Below, piece after piece: positions 36,526-45,534 of a stretch of DNA of 64,000 bases. The position numbers and the translations under genes are program-made. Position 1 is the first letter of the stretch, and every line of letters starts with the position of its first letter. Source of the stretch: JBNGOQ01 sp050589645 (lineage in GTDB: Bacteria > Bacteroidota > Bacteroidia > Flavobacteriales > Flavobacteriaceae); contig NZ_JBNGOQ010000004.1 of NCBI RefSeq assembly GCF_050589645.1, forward strand, positions 1 through 64,000. The letters run 5' to 3'. The notes under the pieces are model-generated. The model was not told the origin of the DNA. It saw only the letters and a program-made list of their open reading frames with translations, and ran no database searches.

Positions 36526-38751
36526 TTAAAATGCGGTTATCCGGGTCTGTACCAAGCGGGACAACTGTTGCCCAAAATAGATCAAGGCCTTTATTTCCTG
36601 TACACTCAGCAAGCGCTCTTTCTTCAAAATAAGTAAGGCAGACCCGTTAGATTCTACGTGATAGTACGGATTGCTTTCAAAGAATAGGATCAGTTCATCG
36701 GAGAAGATCGATTGTATGTCCGCGGTATTTTCGCCGCTCAGATAAAAGCGTTTGTTAAAATCGGCATGGTGGGGGATCTGGATATCCTTGAAACCGGCCA
36801 AACTGTAGAGCAGTTCCAACAGGCCTTCACGATCCAGGGTAAACACCGGAATCTTTTCGTTCAGGGCAATATGCATCACCGTGGTCTTTATGACCTCCCT
36901 GGCAATAAAGGCCCCTTCGGTAAATTCAAGATCGAATACGCTGACGTTTTTTTCTCCATCGACCAAGCGATTGTAGCGATACTGGATTTCCCGGGTCCTA
37001 AAGAAAACAAAATCGCGAAGCATGTCCACGGCCGTACTCTTTTTTGGGTCATAGCTCCATTTGAACTCCTTGGACATGGCTTTAAGGGTGGTTTGCCGCT
37101 TGGTGAAATAGCGTTCAATTGGTTTTAGGGAACCCAGAGGCAGTATTTTTCGTATGGCAAAGGGGTGCTTGGAGTCTGTCCCGTGCCTATCAAGGCCTAT
37201 GATTTCTATGCTGCCGCCCTTCTTGGAAAAAGTGTCCGTATAGTTTTCCAGGCCTTCCATGACCGTGTGGTCCACAAAATTGCACATGGAAAAGTCGAGT
37301 ACCACGGTTTCGGTTTCCGGAACCACATCGAGTTTGTTCTTTAGTTTGTAAAAATTAAGGAAGCTACAAAAGTACTTTACGCTCACATAGTAGTTTCCGC
37401 CGTCCCGTTCCTTAAAGAGTAGGATGTTCGGCTTAAATAAGTGACTTAAAAAAAGCGAGACGCTTTTGTTGATCAAAATGTGGATAAGGAAGGTTGCCAA
37501 GATACCGGCGCTGATTCCCGTAATGAGGTTGGTGAACAAGGTGGTAAGCAAGGTGATCAGGAAAATAACGATTTGTTCCTTCCCAATTTTGGCAATTTTA
37601 CCCAGGATTTTAGGGGTGGCCAATTTATACCCGGTGTACACCAAAATAGCAGCTAGCGCAGCCAACGGGATTTTTCGGAGCTGTTCCTGAAACAACAGAA
37701 CAAAACCTACCAAAAAGGCCGCATGGAAGAAATTGGCGGATCGGTTGGAGGCACCATTGTTCACATTGACCGAACTCCTCGCGATTACGGTAACCACATT
37801 TAAGCCCCCCAGGATACCACTGATGGCGGTGGCCACACCCAAAGCTTTTAGATCCCGATTCACATTGGACCTTCTGTTTTCTGGATCCAACTTGTCCACG
37901 GCCTTGATACTCAACAAGGATTCTATGCTGGCGATCAAGGTTATGGCAAAGACCGATGCAAGAAAGTTGCTTTGGAATACTATGGAAAAGTCGGGAAATG
38001 CCGTTCTGGACAGGACCTTGTCGGGAATGTTTACCAGAAAGGAGGCGTCCATGGGATATGGCATTCGCAGCAAACCAAAACTGTAGCTAAAGCCTACGGC
38101 AAGAATCAAGATCCACATAGGCGCCGGGATCAATTGAAAATATTTGTTCCGGATCTTTGAATAGAAAATCATAATGAGCAGGCTGATGACACCAATTCCA
38201 GCGGCCACCCATTCCCCGGGGTCTGTGGCCTCCCTTAATTCCCATACCCCACTTGGAATCTGAAACAAAAGGGAAATGATACTCCCGTGCTCGTTGTTAT
38301 GGCCTATCATAATGTGAAATTGCTTGGCCAAAATACCCAGACCTATAGCCGCCAGCATGCCCTGGATGGCCGAGGCCGGAAAAAAATCGGCGAGACGCCC
38401 CATCTTTAAGAACCCCAGGAGTAGCATTAGCACTCCGGAAAGGACTATGGCCGCAAGGGTAAACAGATACCCCTGGTACAGATCGCCCCCGCCCAAGGTG
38501 GTAATGGCCCCCAAGAGGACAATGACAAGTCCGTTACCCGGTCCGGCGATGGTAAGTTGTGACCCTCCGAGTATGGAAACAACAATTCCCCCCACCACGG
38601 CAGCAATGATACCCGATATGGGAGGCGCCTCGCTGGCAATGGCCAGGCCGAGGCCCAATGGCAAAGCGATAAGCGATACCACAAAACCTGAAAAAATATT
38701 TTTAGGCAAGGCACTTAGAAAGGCTTTGGTATGGCGGGTCTTAGGTGTCAA
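36526..38751 (-). CDS. SulP-family anion transporter with STAS and extra C-terminal domain
   Basis: 741 residues. The membrane domain (1-430) shows the SulP opening SGFVVSLIALPLGLGLAIASEAPP (core IALPLGLGLAIAS), the GSQLTIAGPGNGLVIVL loop and about twelve helices. A STAS domain follows (about 440-540, TVVLDFSMCNFVDHTVMEGLENY). Residues about 560-741 are an added soluble domain (FDLEFTEGAF, VFTLDREGLLELL, FNKRFYLSGEN, ELILFFESNPYYHVES) unlike plain SulP proteins. Substrates may be sulfate or bicarbonate. It follows a universal-stress-protein gene by 2 bp, suggesting joint expression. Confidence 0.88.
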   Translation of the reverse strand: MTPKTRHTKAFLSALPKNIFSGFVVSLIALPLGLGLAIASEAPPISGIIAAVVGGIVVSILGGSQLTIAGPGNGLVIVLLGAITTLGGGDLYQGYLFTLAAIVLSGVLMLLLGFLKMGRLADFFPASAIQGMLAAIGLGILAKQFHIMIGHNNEHGSIISLLFQIPSGVWELREATDPGEWVAAGIGVISLLIMIFYSKIRNKYFQLIPAPMWILILAVGFSYSFGLLRMPYPMDASFLVNIPDKVLSRTAFPDFSIVFQSNFLASVFAITLIASIESLLSIKAVDKLDPENRRSNVNRDLKALGVATAISGILGGLNVVTVIARSSVNVNNGASNRSANFFHAAFLVGFVLLFQEQLRKIPLAALAAILVYTGYKLATPKILGKIAKIGKEQIVIFLITLLTTLFTNLITGISAGILATFLIHILINKSVSLFLSHLFKPNILLFKERDGGNYYVSVKYFCSFLNFYKLKNKLDVVPETETVVLDFSMCNFVDHTVMEGLENYTDTFSKKGGSIEIIGLDRHGTDSKHPFAIRKILPLGSLKPIERYFTKRQTTLKAMSKEFKWSYDPKKSTAVDMLRDFVFFRTREIQYRYNRLVDGEKNVSVFDLEFTEGAFIAREVIKTTVMHIALNEKIPVFTLDREGLLELLYSLAGFKDIQIPHHADFNKRFYLSGENTADIQSIFSDELILFFESNPYYHVESNGSALLILKKERLLSVQEIKALIYFGQQLSRLVQTRITAF

Positions 38752-38753
38752 AT

Positions 38754-39611
38754 TTATTCGCGGATAATCAGTAAATCAGTTGGCAGATCGGATAGAATGT
38801 ACTCGATATCATGGGGAAAGATACGGTCCCACAGACCTGATTTAATGGGTGCGTTCATCACTAACAGATCTGCCCGCACTACTTCCGCATAGTGGCCTAT
38901 GGAATATCCCCTTTTCCCAAAGATACTTTGCGTTTTTATTTTTATATTTTTCAAAAGGGCGTCCGGAAAGGTCTTCAATACATTCCTCACCCGGGATTCT
39001 TCCCTATGTTTCAATCTTTCTTTTACAATGTTCGCTTTTTTGAGCGATTTGTCGTCCTGCACACTTACATGTATTTCCTTTTGCAAGATTTCCTCAACAA
39101 TGGTTATTTGCTGTGCCCCCAAAGCATTTGCCACATAGCAGGCATTGGAAATGGCCATGGGGGTTTCCGGCGCGTCCAATCCGTTCACCACAATGTGCTT
39201 GCAGGGGACGCGCTCTGCCGAGGGCTTAATGAGCAACAAAACGGAACAACACACCTGTCTGGTCAATTTACGGGCTATGGAGCCTACATAAAATTGATAG
39301 ATGTTCTCATGTTGAAGCGCCCCTAAAATTAGCAGGTCAATATGGGATGTTCTACAGGTGTCCAATATAGTTCCAATAGGCGAACCTTGTTTCCATTGAA
39401 TTTCTATGGACAGGTCCTTATGCTCAATTTCCTCTAAGATGGCACGTATTTTTTCGGCCTTTTCCGAAGTCTTGTCCCCTACGTGCAAAAGAATAAGTTT
39501 TGCATCAAAAAAATGTGCAATACGTGTGGTTTCCAAGATGTTGATCTTGAGCATAGGGGAAAATGCAAACCCAAATAAGATGGTTTTAAAGGGTTTAGCG
39601 CTTATCGGCAT
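38754..39611 (-). CDS. Universal stress protein (tandem Usp domains)
   Basis: 285 residues from the ATG at 39611; the upstream ATG at 39707 would add an unrelated stretch running into the antiporter promoter region. The N-terminal half is a Usp domain (KTILFGFAFSP, LILLHVG, IGTILDTCRTSHIDLLILGAL), the second half a degenerate repeat ending VRADLLVMNAPIKSG and a C-terminal strand LPTDLLIIRE. Usp proteins bind nucleotides or act as stress sensors. The gene lies 2 bp upstream of the SulP transporter, a common Usp-transporter pairing. Confidence 0.85.
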   Translation of the reverse strand: MPISAKPFKTILFGFAFSPMLKINILETTRIAHFFDAKLILLHVGDKTSEKAEKIRAILEEIEHKDLSIEIQWKQGSPIGTILDTCRTSHIDLLILGALQHENIYQFYVGSIARKLTRQVCCSVLLLIKPSAERVPCKHIVVNGLDAPETPMAISNACYVANALGAQQITIVEEILQKEIHVSVQDDKSLKKANIVKERLKHREESRVRNVLKTFPDALLKNIKIKTQSIFGKRGYSIGHYAEVVRADLLVMNAPIKSGLWDRIFPHDIEYILSDLPTDLLIIRE

Positions 39612-39719
39612 AGCACAAATTTTTACCCCAAGATAGCACAATATTCCAAATAGGGGCTTATGGTGCGATTGAATTCTAGTTTTTGGAATAAAAACAGTAA
39701 ATTTCAAAAAAATAGTTCT

Positions 39720-41576
39720 ATGCTCGAACTTGCGGGAATAATCATCTTGGGCATCATTGCCCAGTGGGTGGCCTGGCGGTTAAAATTGCCGGCTATCTTG
39801 CCCTTGATACTGATTGGGCTCCTAGTAGGCCCGATAGCCACCCTGTTTACGGAGGATGGTGGAAAACTCATTGAACCCATTTGGAATGGCGAAAAGGGCT
39901 TGTTTCCCGGCGAGGGCCTTTATTACTTTGTTTCGCTCGCTATTAGTATTATCCTTTTTGAGGGCGGACTCACTTTAAAACGATCGGAAATTGCCAATGT
40001 TGGACCCGTTATCACCAAGTTGATAACGGTGGGATCTCTGGTCACCTTTTTTGGAGGAGGCTTGGCAGCGCATTATATTTTTGAACTTAGTTGGCAGATA
40101 TCCTTTCTTTTTTCGGGTTTGATCATTGTTACCGGCCCAACCGTAATCACTCCTATCCTAAGAAACATTCCCCTAAAAAAAGACGTCTCGGCGGTGCTAA
40201 AGTGGGAGGGGATACTCATAGACCCTATAGGGGCTTTGGTAGCGGTGCTTGTCTTTGAGTTTATTAGTGTGGGCGCCGGCCAAGCCTATACCATGACCGC
40301 ATTGATCGAATTTGGAAAGATACTGTTGTTCGGGACCACTTTTGGATTCACCTTTGCCCATGCCCTGGCCTTTGCCATAAAGAAAAACTTTATCCCCCAT
40401 TATTTGTTGAACGTGGTCTCTTTGTCCGTCGTGTTATTGGTATTTGTAGAATCGGATCTATTTGCCCACGAATCTGGTCTTTTGGCCGTGGTGGTCATGG
40501 GGATGGTCATGGGAAACATGAACTTGCCCAACTTAAAGGAACTGCTCTATTTTAAGGAGTCGCTGAGTGTTTTATTGATTTCCATCCTTTTTATCCTGCT
40601 TGCGGCCAACATCAACATCAGCGATATGGAATTGATCTATAACTGGCAAACCGTCCTGTTGTTCGCCACCATTGTTTTTCTGGTACGGCCATTGGGGGTG
40701 TTTTTAAGTACAAACGGGTCTTCCCTAAAACTAAAGGAGAAACTGTTTATTGGATGGGTGGGCCCTAGGGGGATAGTAGCTGCGGGAATCGCGTCGCTCT
40801 TTGGCTCCAAACTAATATTGAAGGGCGAGCCAGGGGCCGAATACATTACCCCTCTGGTCTTTATGATCGTGCTGGGGACCGTATTGCTCAACGCTACAAC
40901 GGCACGGTTCTTTGCCAAACTGGTCGGTGTTTTTTTAATGGAATCGGAAGGAATATTGATCATAGGCGCGTCCAAGGTGTCGCGACTGATCGGAAACTAC
41001 CTTAAGCAGAACAACAGGCATGTGGTGCTGATCGATAATAACCCCACCAATGTGGAAAAGGCCAAAATGCTGGGCCTGGAAGCGATGACCGCCAACATTT
41101 ATTCCGATACCTTGGCAGATAACATTGAATTGAACGATATGGGCTATCTCATGGCGCTTACAGGAAATTCTGAGATCAATGAATATGCCATTAACAAATT
41201 TAAAAGACAGTTTGGGGAGAACGGAGCCTTTAGATTGGTAAACACGGATGAGATGAACGATCCGGAGAACAATCCAAAAGAAGGCCTGTTTTCGCATACC
41301 GATGACTTTATAAAATTGACCGAGGCGGCCAGACATTATCCTGCAATTCATGAAATGGGCCTTAAGGACGAGTCACATTATAGGGGACTCATTGAAATAA
41401 CCAAAGCGGATAATGATATCGTCCCTATTTTTATAAAGACTCCCGACGGCAATCTACAGATTATCTCCTCCTTCAGTGACGAATTCATCAATTTTGAAGA
41501 AGGTTCCCGACTCGTTTATATGGGAAAGATGTTCGACCTGGAAGAGATCAACACGACTAGGGCTGTGCCCAAATAG
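39720..41576 (+). CDS. CPA-family sodium:proton antiporter with RCK_N domain
   Basis: 618 residues from the ATG at 39720; the ATG at 39660 would add a polar tail not seen in the family. About twelve membrane helices (1-400) include the ion-site region IVTGPTVITPILRN and ILIDPIGALVAVLVFEF (the catalytic Asp), followed by a TrkA-N/RCK nucleotide domain (about 415-530: ILIIGASKVSRLIGNYL, VVLIDNNP, MGYLMALTGN). It exchanges Na+ or K+ for H+ across the inner membrane, gated by NAD(H) binding in the RCK part. Divergent from usp-sulP. Confidence 0.9.
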   Translation: MLELAGIIILGIIAQWVAWRLKLPAILPLILIGLLVGPIATLFTEDGGKLIEPIWNGEKGLFPGEGLYYFVSLAISIILFEGGLTLKRSEIANVGPVITKLITVGSLVTFFGGGLAAHYIFELSWQISFLFSGLIIVTGPTVITPILRNIPLKKDVSAVLKWEGILIDPIGALVAVLVFEFISVGAGQAYTMTALIEFGKILLFGTTFGFTFAHALAFAIKKNFIPHYLLNVVSLSVVLLVFVESDLFAHESGLLAVVVMGMVMGNMNLPNLKELLYFKESLSVLLISILFILLAANINISDMELIYNWQTVLLFATIVFLVRPLGVFLSTNGSSLKLKEKLFIGWVGPRGIVAAGIASLFGSKLILKGEPGAEYITPLVFMIVLGTVLLNATTARFFAKLVGVFLMESEGILIIGASKVSRLIGNYLKQNNRHVVLIDNNPTNVEKAKMLGLEAMTANIYSDTLADNIELNDMGYLMALTGNSEINEYAINKFKRQFGENGAFRLVNTDEMNDPENNPKEGLFSHTDDFIKLTEAARHYPAIHEMGLKDESHYRGLIEITKADNDIVPIFIKTPDGNLQIISSFSDEFINFEEGSRLVYMGKMFDLEEINTTRAVPK

Positions 41577-41701
41577 CCTACGTTCACTACACTTTATTTT
41601 TGGTTCACAACATCATAGGGCAAAAGCACCAGCAAATAGCAATATGATCGATGGTGTGGCGTTTAGATTCTGAATTACGAACCACAAACCAACACCTTTC
41701 T

Positions 41702-41947
41702 ATGAAAAAGCAAATACTACCAGCAATTTTTGTCCTTGCTCTGGTCTTTAACGCCTGTTCCGATGATAATGATGACAACGGCAACTGTGAGTCCTGTTCC
41801 ATTGAGGGACAAAATGTGGAGATATGCGATAATGGGGACGGCACCTACACCTTTACCTCTGGCGAGGAAAGTGATACCATCAGCTCTGCGGAGCTGTTGG
41901 GTCTTACCCCCAAGCAATTTGTAGATCTTCTTTGCACGGCACAATAG
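41702..41947 (+). CDS. Small acidic lipoprotein
   Basis: 81 residues from the ATG at 41702 (an upstream in-frame start at 41651 adds a non-signal tail). A lipoprotein signal (MKKQILPAIFVLALVFNAC) is followed by a Cys- and Asp-rich segment (SDDNDDNGNCESC) and a short beta stretch (NVEICDNGDGTYTFTSGEE). I do not recognise the family; small lipoproteins of this type are common in Flavobacteriaceae. A bidirectional terminator lies 24 bp downstream. Confidence 0.75.
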   Translation: MKKQILPAIFVLALVFNACSDDNDDNGNCESCSIEGQNVEICDNGDGTYTFTSGEESDTISSAELLGLTPKQFVDLLCTAQ

Positions 41948-41971
41948 GGGCCACCAAACCTAACCAAAGTG

Positions 41972-42000
41972 AAAAAACCAGGGCCTTGGCCTGGTTTTTT
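41972..42000. terminator. Bidirectional terminator between lipoprotein gene and lepA
   Basis: Arms AAAAAACCAGG and CCTGGTTTTTT around a seven-base loop, T-tailed on both strands. It serves the convergent lipoprotein gene (+) and lepA (-); the lepA stop codon overlaps its edge. Confidence 0.9.
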
Positions 42001-43795
42001 AATCGTTCAACTTTAGCACGGCCATAAACGCCTGCTGTGGGATTTCCACATTGCCTACCTGGCGCATGCGCTTTTTCCCTTTCTTTTGCTTCTCGAGCAG
42101 TTTTCTTTTCCTGGAAATATCGCCGCCATAACATTTGGCGGTAACGTCCTTTCTAAGGGCCTTGATGGTCTCCCGTGAAATGATTTTGGAGCCTATGGCG
42201 GCTTGGATGGGGATATCGAACTGCTGCCTAGGGATCAGTTCTTTTAATTTTTCGCACATTTTTTTCCCGATGTTCGCTGCATTGTCAAAATGGATCAAAG
42301 CGGAAAGTGCATCCACGGGTTGGGCATTCAGCAGAATATCCACGCGCACCAGTTTGGAAACCCGCATCCCAATGGGTGCGTAATCAAAGGAAGCATAGCC
42401 CTTGGATACGGTCTTGAGCCGATCGTAAAAATCAAAGACGATTTCTGCCAGAGGCATATCAAAATTAAGCTCCACCCGCTCCGTGGTCAGGTAGGTCTGA
42501 TTGGTGATCAACCCTCGCTTTTCGATACATAGCGACATCACATTGCCCACAAAATCGGCCTTGGTGATTATGGTGGCCTTAATGTAGGGCTCCTCCACCC
42601 GGTCTACGGTAGAGGGATCCGGCAGGTCGCTGGGGTTGTTTACTATAAGGGGTGTATCTGGATTTTTGCGCGTGTAGGCATGGTAGCTTACATTGGGCAC
42701 GGTGGTGATTACGGTCATGTTGAACTCCCGCTCCAACCGCTCTTGAATGATTTCCATATGGAGCATACCCAAAAATCCGCAGCGAAAACCAAACCCAAGG
42801 GCGGCACTGCTCTCTGGCGTAAAAACCAGGGAAGCATCGTTAAGCTGCAACTTTTCCATGGAAGAGCGCAATTCCTCAAAATCCTCCGTATCTACCGGAT
42901 AAATGCCGGCAAAGACCATGGGCTTAACATCTTCAAAGCCTTCAATGGCATTTTGGGTAGGGTCGTTGGCATCGGTGATGGTATCCCCCACTTTTACCTC
43001 GCGGGCATCCTTGATTCCAGTGATTAAATAACCCACATCCCCTGTTTTGATGACAGGTTTGGGCAGCTGGGTCAATTTTAAGGTGCCTACCTCATCTGCA
43101 AAATAGGTTTTATCCGTGGCCACGAACTTAATTTTCTGTCCTTTCTTGATTTCTCCGTTGATGACCCGGAAATAGGTCTCTACCCCACGGAACGGATTAT
43201 AGACCGAGTCAAACACCAGGGCCTGTAAGGGTTCTTCGGGATTGCCCTTAGGGGCCGGTATTTGCTCAATGATGGCGTTTAGGATATCCTCTATCCCGAT
43301 TCCTGTCTTTGCACTGGCAGGGATAACGTCCTCAGGTTTGCATCCCAAGAGGTCCACAATATCATCGGTCACTTCCTCCGGATTGGCGCTGGGAAGGTCT
43401 ACCTTATTTAAAATGGGAATGATTTCCAGATCGTTTTCCAGGGCTAGGTACAGGTTGGAGATGGTCTGTGCCTGGATGCTCTGAGCGGCATCTACCACCA
43501 ACAGTGCCCCTTCGCAGGCCGCTATGGAACGGGAAACCTCATAGGAAAAATCCACATGTCCAGGGGTATCGATCAGGTTCAGAATATAATTTTCGCCCTG
43601 ATAGGTATATTCCATCTGTATGGCATGGCTCTTTATGGTAATACCGCGCTCGCGCTCCAGGTCCATGGTGTCCAACAATTGGTCTTGTTGTTCACGTTCT
43701 GTAATGGTCCCGGTAAAACCCAATAGGCGATCGGCCAAGGTACTTTTACCGTGGTCGATATGGGCAATGATGCAAAAGTTCCTGATATGTTTCAT
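41999..43795 (-). CDS. lepA: Elongation factor 4 (LepA), translational GTPase
   Basis: 598 residues, the usual length. GTPase motifs: AHIDHGKSTLADR (G1), RGITIKS (G2), DTPGHVDFS (G3), NKVDLPSA (G4) and SAKTGIG (G5); then the EF4-specific order of domains II, III (GFRCGFLGMLHMEI), V and the C-terminal domain (AKCYGGDISRKRKLLEKQKKGKKR in part: CYGGDISRKRK). EF4 acts on stalled or mistranslocated ribosomes at the membrane or in the cytoplasm. It has its own promoter upstream and shares a terminator with the convergent gene. Confidence 0.97.
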   Translation of the reverse strand: MKHIRNFCIIAHIDHGKSTLADRLLGFTGTITEREQQDQLLDTMDLERERGITIKSHAIQMEYTYQGENYILNLIDTPGHVDFSYEVSRSIAACEGALLVVDAAQSIQAQTISNLYLALENDLEIIPILNKVDLPSANPEEVTDDIVDLLGCKPEDVIPASAKTGIGIEDILNAIIEQIPAPKGNPEEPLQALVFDSVYNPFRGVETYFRVINGEIKKGQKIKFVATDKTYFADEVGTLKLTQLPKPVIKTGDVGYLITGIKDAREVKVGDTITDANDPTQNAIEGFEDVKPMVFAGIYPVDTEDFEELRSSMEKLQLNDASLVFTPESSAALGFGFRCGFLGMLHMEIIQERLEREFNMTVITTVPNVSYHAYTRKNPDTPLIVNNPSDLPDPSTVDRVEEPYIKATIITKADFVGNVMSLCIEKRGLITNQTYLTTERVELNFDMPLAEIVFDFYDRLKTVSKGYASFDYAPIGMRVSKLVRVDILLNAQPVDALSALIHFDNAANIGKKMCEKLKELIPRQQFDIPIQAAIGSKIISRETIKALRKDVTAKCYGGDISRKRKLLEKQKKGKKRMRQVGNVEIPQQAFMAVLKLND

Positions 43796-43825
43796 GCGCT
43801 ACAACGTCCTTTGCTACTAAGACGG

Positions 43826-43833
43826 CAAAGATA
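43826..43833 (-). promoter_or_regulatory. Predicted -7 element for lepA (TATCTTTG)
   Basis: TAnnTTTG on the minus strand, 30 bp before the lepA start, implying a short leader of about 25 nt. Confidence 0.6.
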
Positions 43834-43874
43834 GAAGTTTCTAAAACCTTTATACCTATGAATTCCCAGAATAA

Positions 43875-44411
43875 TCAAAGACTGCAATTACCACCAATGA
43901 TGTCCTCCACGGATGGGGTAAATAGACCTCTTATCTGAATTGAAGTATCACTACTATTTGTTAAAGCGGCCCTAATGGCACAAAAATCGGTGATAAGACT
44001 ACCACAAATTTGACAAGCATCATCGCCAGTTGGGCAAATACAGACAAAGATATCGCCCCCAATGGAAGTTAAGTTCTCCAAACCGGTTAAGGCCGTCAGT
44101 TCGGTTCTTGAAATCCTGATGTCGGCACCAATAAAGGTAAGTGTGTTCAGAGCTGAGATATCTTTGATAGGGTCAAATACGGCATTTCCTGTTGTAAGCA
44201 CACCGGTTAAAAATAGGGAAGCCGTAATTCCGGTATACCCTTTGGCGGCGAATTCGTCCACTTCCTTTTGCGTTCTTAACATAATGCCGCCTTCCAATAC
44301 ACCACCAATGAACTCTGTTTCTTCAGATTCTTCCTTGGTGCTTGAATCATCTCCGCTTGAACAACCTAAAGCGAACACACATAACAAAGAAAGCAGAAGA
44401 TTTTTTTTCAT
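43875..44411 (-). CDS. Lipoprotein with receptor-L-domain-like repeat
   Basis: 178 residues from the ATG at 44411 (an upstream ATG at 44468 gives no signal peptide). The lipoprotein signal MKKNLLLSLLCVFALGC is followed by an acidic linker (SSGDDSSTKEESEETE) and a leucine-rich, receptor-L-like section (ITASLFLTG, DISALNTLTFIGADIRIS, ALTGLENLTSIGGDI). The C-terminal part has five cysteines (CICPTGDDACQICG and others) that may form disulfides. Function unknown; surface or periplasmic binding is plausible. Confidence 0.75.
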   Translation of the reverse strand: MKKNLLLSLLCVFALGCSSGDDSSTKEESEETEFIGGVLEGGIMLRTQKEVDEFAAKGYTGITASLFLTGVLTTGNAVFDPIKDISALNTLTFIGADIRISRTELTALTGLENLTSIGGDIFVCICPTGDDACQICGSLITDFCAIRAALTNSSDTSIQIRGLFTPSVEDIIGGNCSL

Positions 44412-44512
44412 CGGGCGGGGTTTTTTAGAGCAAGCGAAAATAGAATATTTATGGATGGGAAGCATCAATTCCTGGAAAAACGCATCAATATTTCGTTAAA
44501 GCGGGATTTCAA

Positions 44513-44520
44513 TATCTTTG
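44513..44520 (+). promoter_or_regulatory. Predicted -7 element for dusB (TATCTTTG)
   Basis: TAnnTTTG, with TTTCG at 44491-44495 in the -33 area. The expected transcript start near 44525 lies after the in-frame TTG at 44518, which decides for the GTG at 44542 as the dusB start. Confidence 0.6.
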
Positions 44521-44541
44521 CAATTCAAAAATAAAGGAATA

Positions 44542-45534
44542 GTGCTCAAGATAGGAGACATACAACTACCGGATTTTCCCTTGCTCCTCGCCCCTATGGA
44601 AGATGTGAGCGATCCCCCTTTCCGTGCCCTTTGCAAGGAACAGGGGGCCGATGTGGTGTACACCGAGTTCATTTCTTCGGAAGGGCTGATCCGCGATGCC
44701 GCAAAAAGTGTCATGAAGCTCGATATCTATGAGAAGGAACGTCCGGTGGGCATACAAATTTTTGGCGCCAACCTGGACTCCATGTTACAGTCCGTGGATA
44801 TTGTGGAACGGTCCGGTCCGGACATCATAGACATCAATTTCGGATGTCCCGTAAAAAAAGTGGTGAGCAAAGGTGCCGGTGCGGGGATCTTAAAGGACAT
44901 TGACCTGATGGTCTCCTTGACCAAGGCCATGGTAGAACGCACCAAGCTTCCCATAACGGTAAAGACGCGCCTTGGATGGGATCAAAATTCAATCAAAATC
45001 GTTGAGGTGGCAGAGCGCCTACAGGATGTGGGATGCAAGGCCATAGCCATACACGGAAGGACTCGGGTACAGATGTACAAGGGCCAGGCGGACTGGGCCC
45101 CTATCGCCGAGGTGAAGAACAATCCGCGTATGCATATTCCGGTTTTTGGCAATGGGGATATAGACAGCCCGGAAGCCGCCATGCGCATGCGCGACCAATA
45201 CGGCCTGGATGGTGCCATGATAGGCCGTGCCAGCATTGGTTACCCCTGGTTTTTTAGGGAAGTGAAGCATTTCTTTAAAACAGGGAACCACTTGATGCCC
45301 CCCAGCATGGAAGAGCGCGTAGAAGCCGCCCGAAGGCATTTACAAATGGCCATAGATTGGAAGGGGGAAAAACTAGGTGTTTTTGAGACCCGTAGGCACT
45401 ACACCAATTACTTTAAGGGCATACCCAATTTTAAGGAATACCGGATGAAAATGGTGACCAGTGACGATGCGGTGGATGTGTTCGCCGCTTTCGACGAAGT
45501 ATTGGAAAAATTTGGTGACCACCAGTTTGTCTGA
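44542..45534 (+). CDS. dusB: tRNA-dihydrouridine synthase B
   Basis: 330 residues from the GTG at 44542, the usual DusB length. The FMN barrel starts with LLLAPMEDVSDPPFR and carries the catalytic Cys in DINFGCPVKKV (about residues 100-110), TVKTRLGW, AIHGRTRVQMYKG and the phosphate-binding FGNGDI with GAMIGRASIG. It reduces specific uridines in the tRNA D-loop using NADPH. The stop codon abuts that of the convergent permease gene (45534/45535). Confidence 0.93.
   Translation: MLKIGDIQLPDFPLLLAPMEDVSDPPFRALCKEQGADVVYTEFISSEGLIRDAAKSVMKLDIYEKERPVGIQIFGANLDSMLQSVDIVERSGPDIIDINFGCPVKKVVSKGAGAGILKDIDLMVSLTKAMVERTKLPITVKTRLGWDQNSIKIVEVAERLQDVGCKAIAIHGRTRVQMYKGQADWAPIAEVKNNPRMHIPVFGNGDIDSPEAAMRMRDQYGLDGAMIGRASIGYPWFFREVKHFFKTGNHLMPPSMEERVEAARRHLQMAIDWKGEKLGVFETRRHYTNYFKGIPNFKEYRMKMVTSDDAVDVFAAFDEVLEKFGDHQFV

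Noticed and set aside
44518..44541. TTG start extending dusB by eight codons
   Set aside because: The TTG is part of the TATCTTTG promoter element, so it would not be in the transcript.
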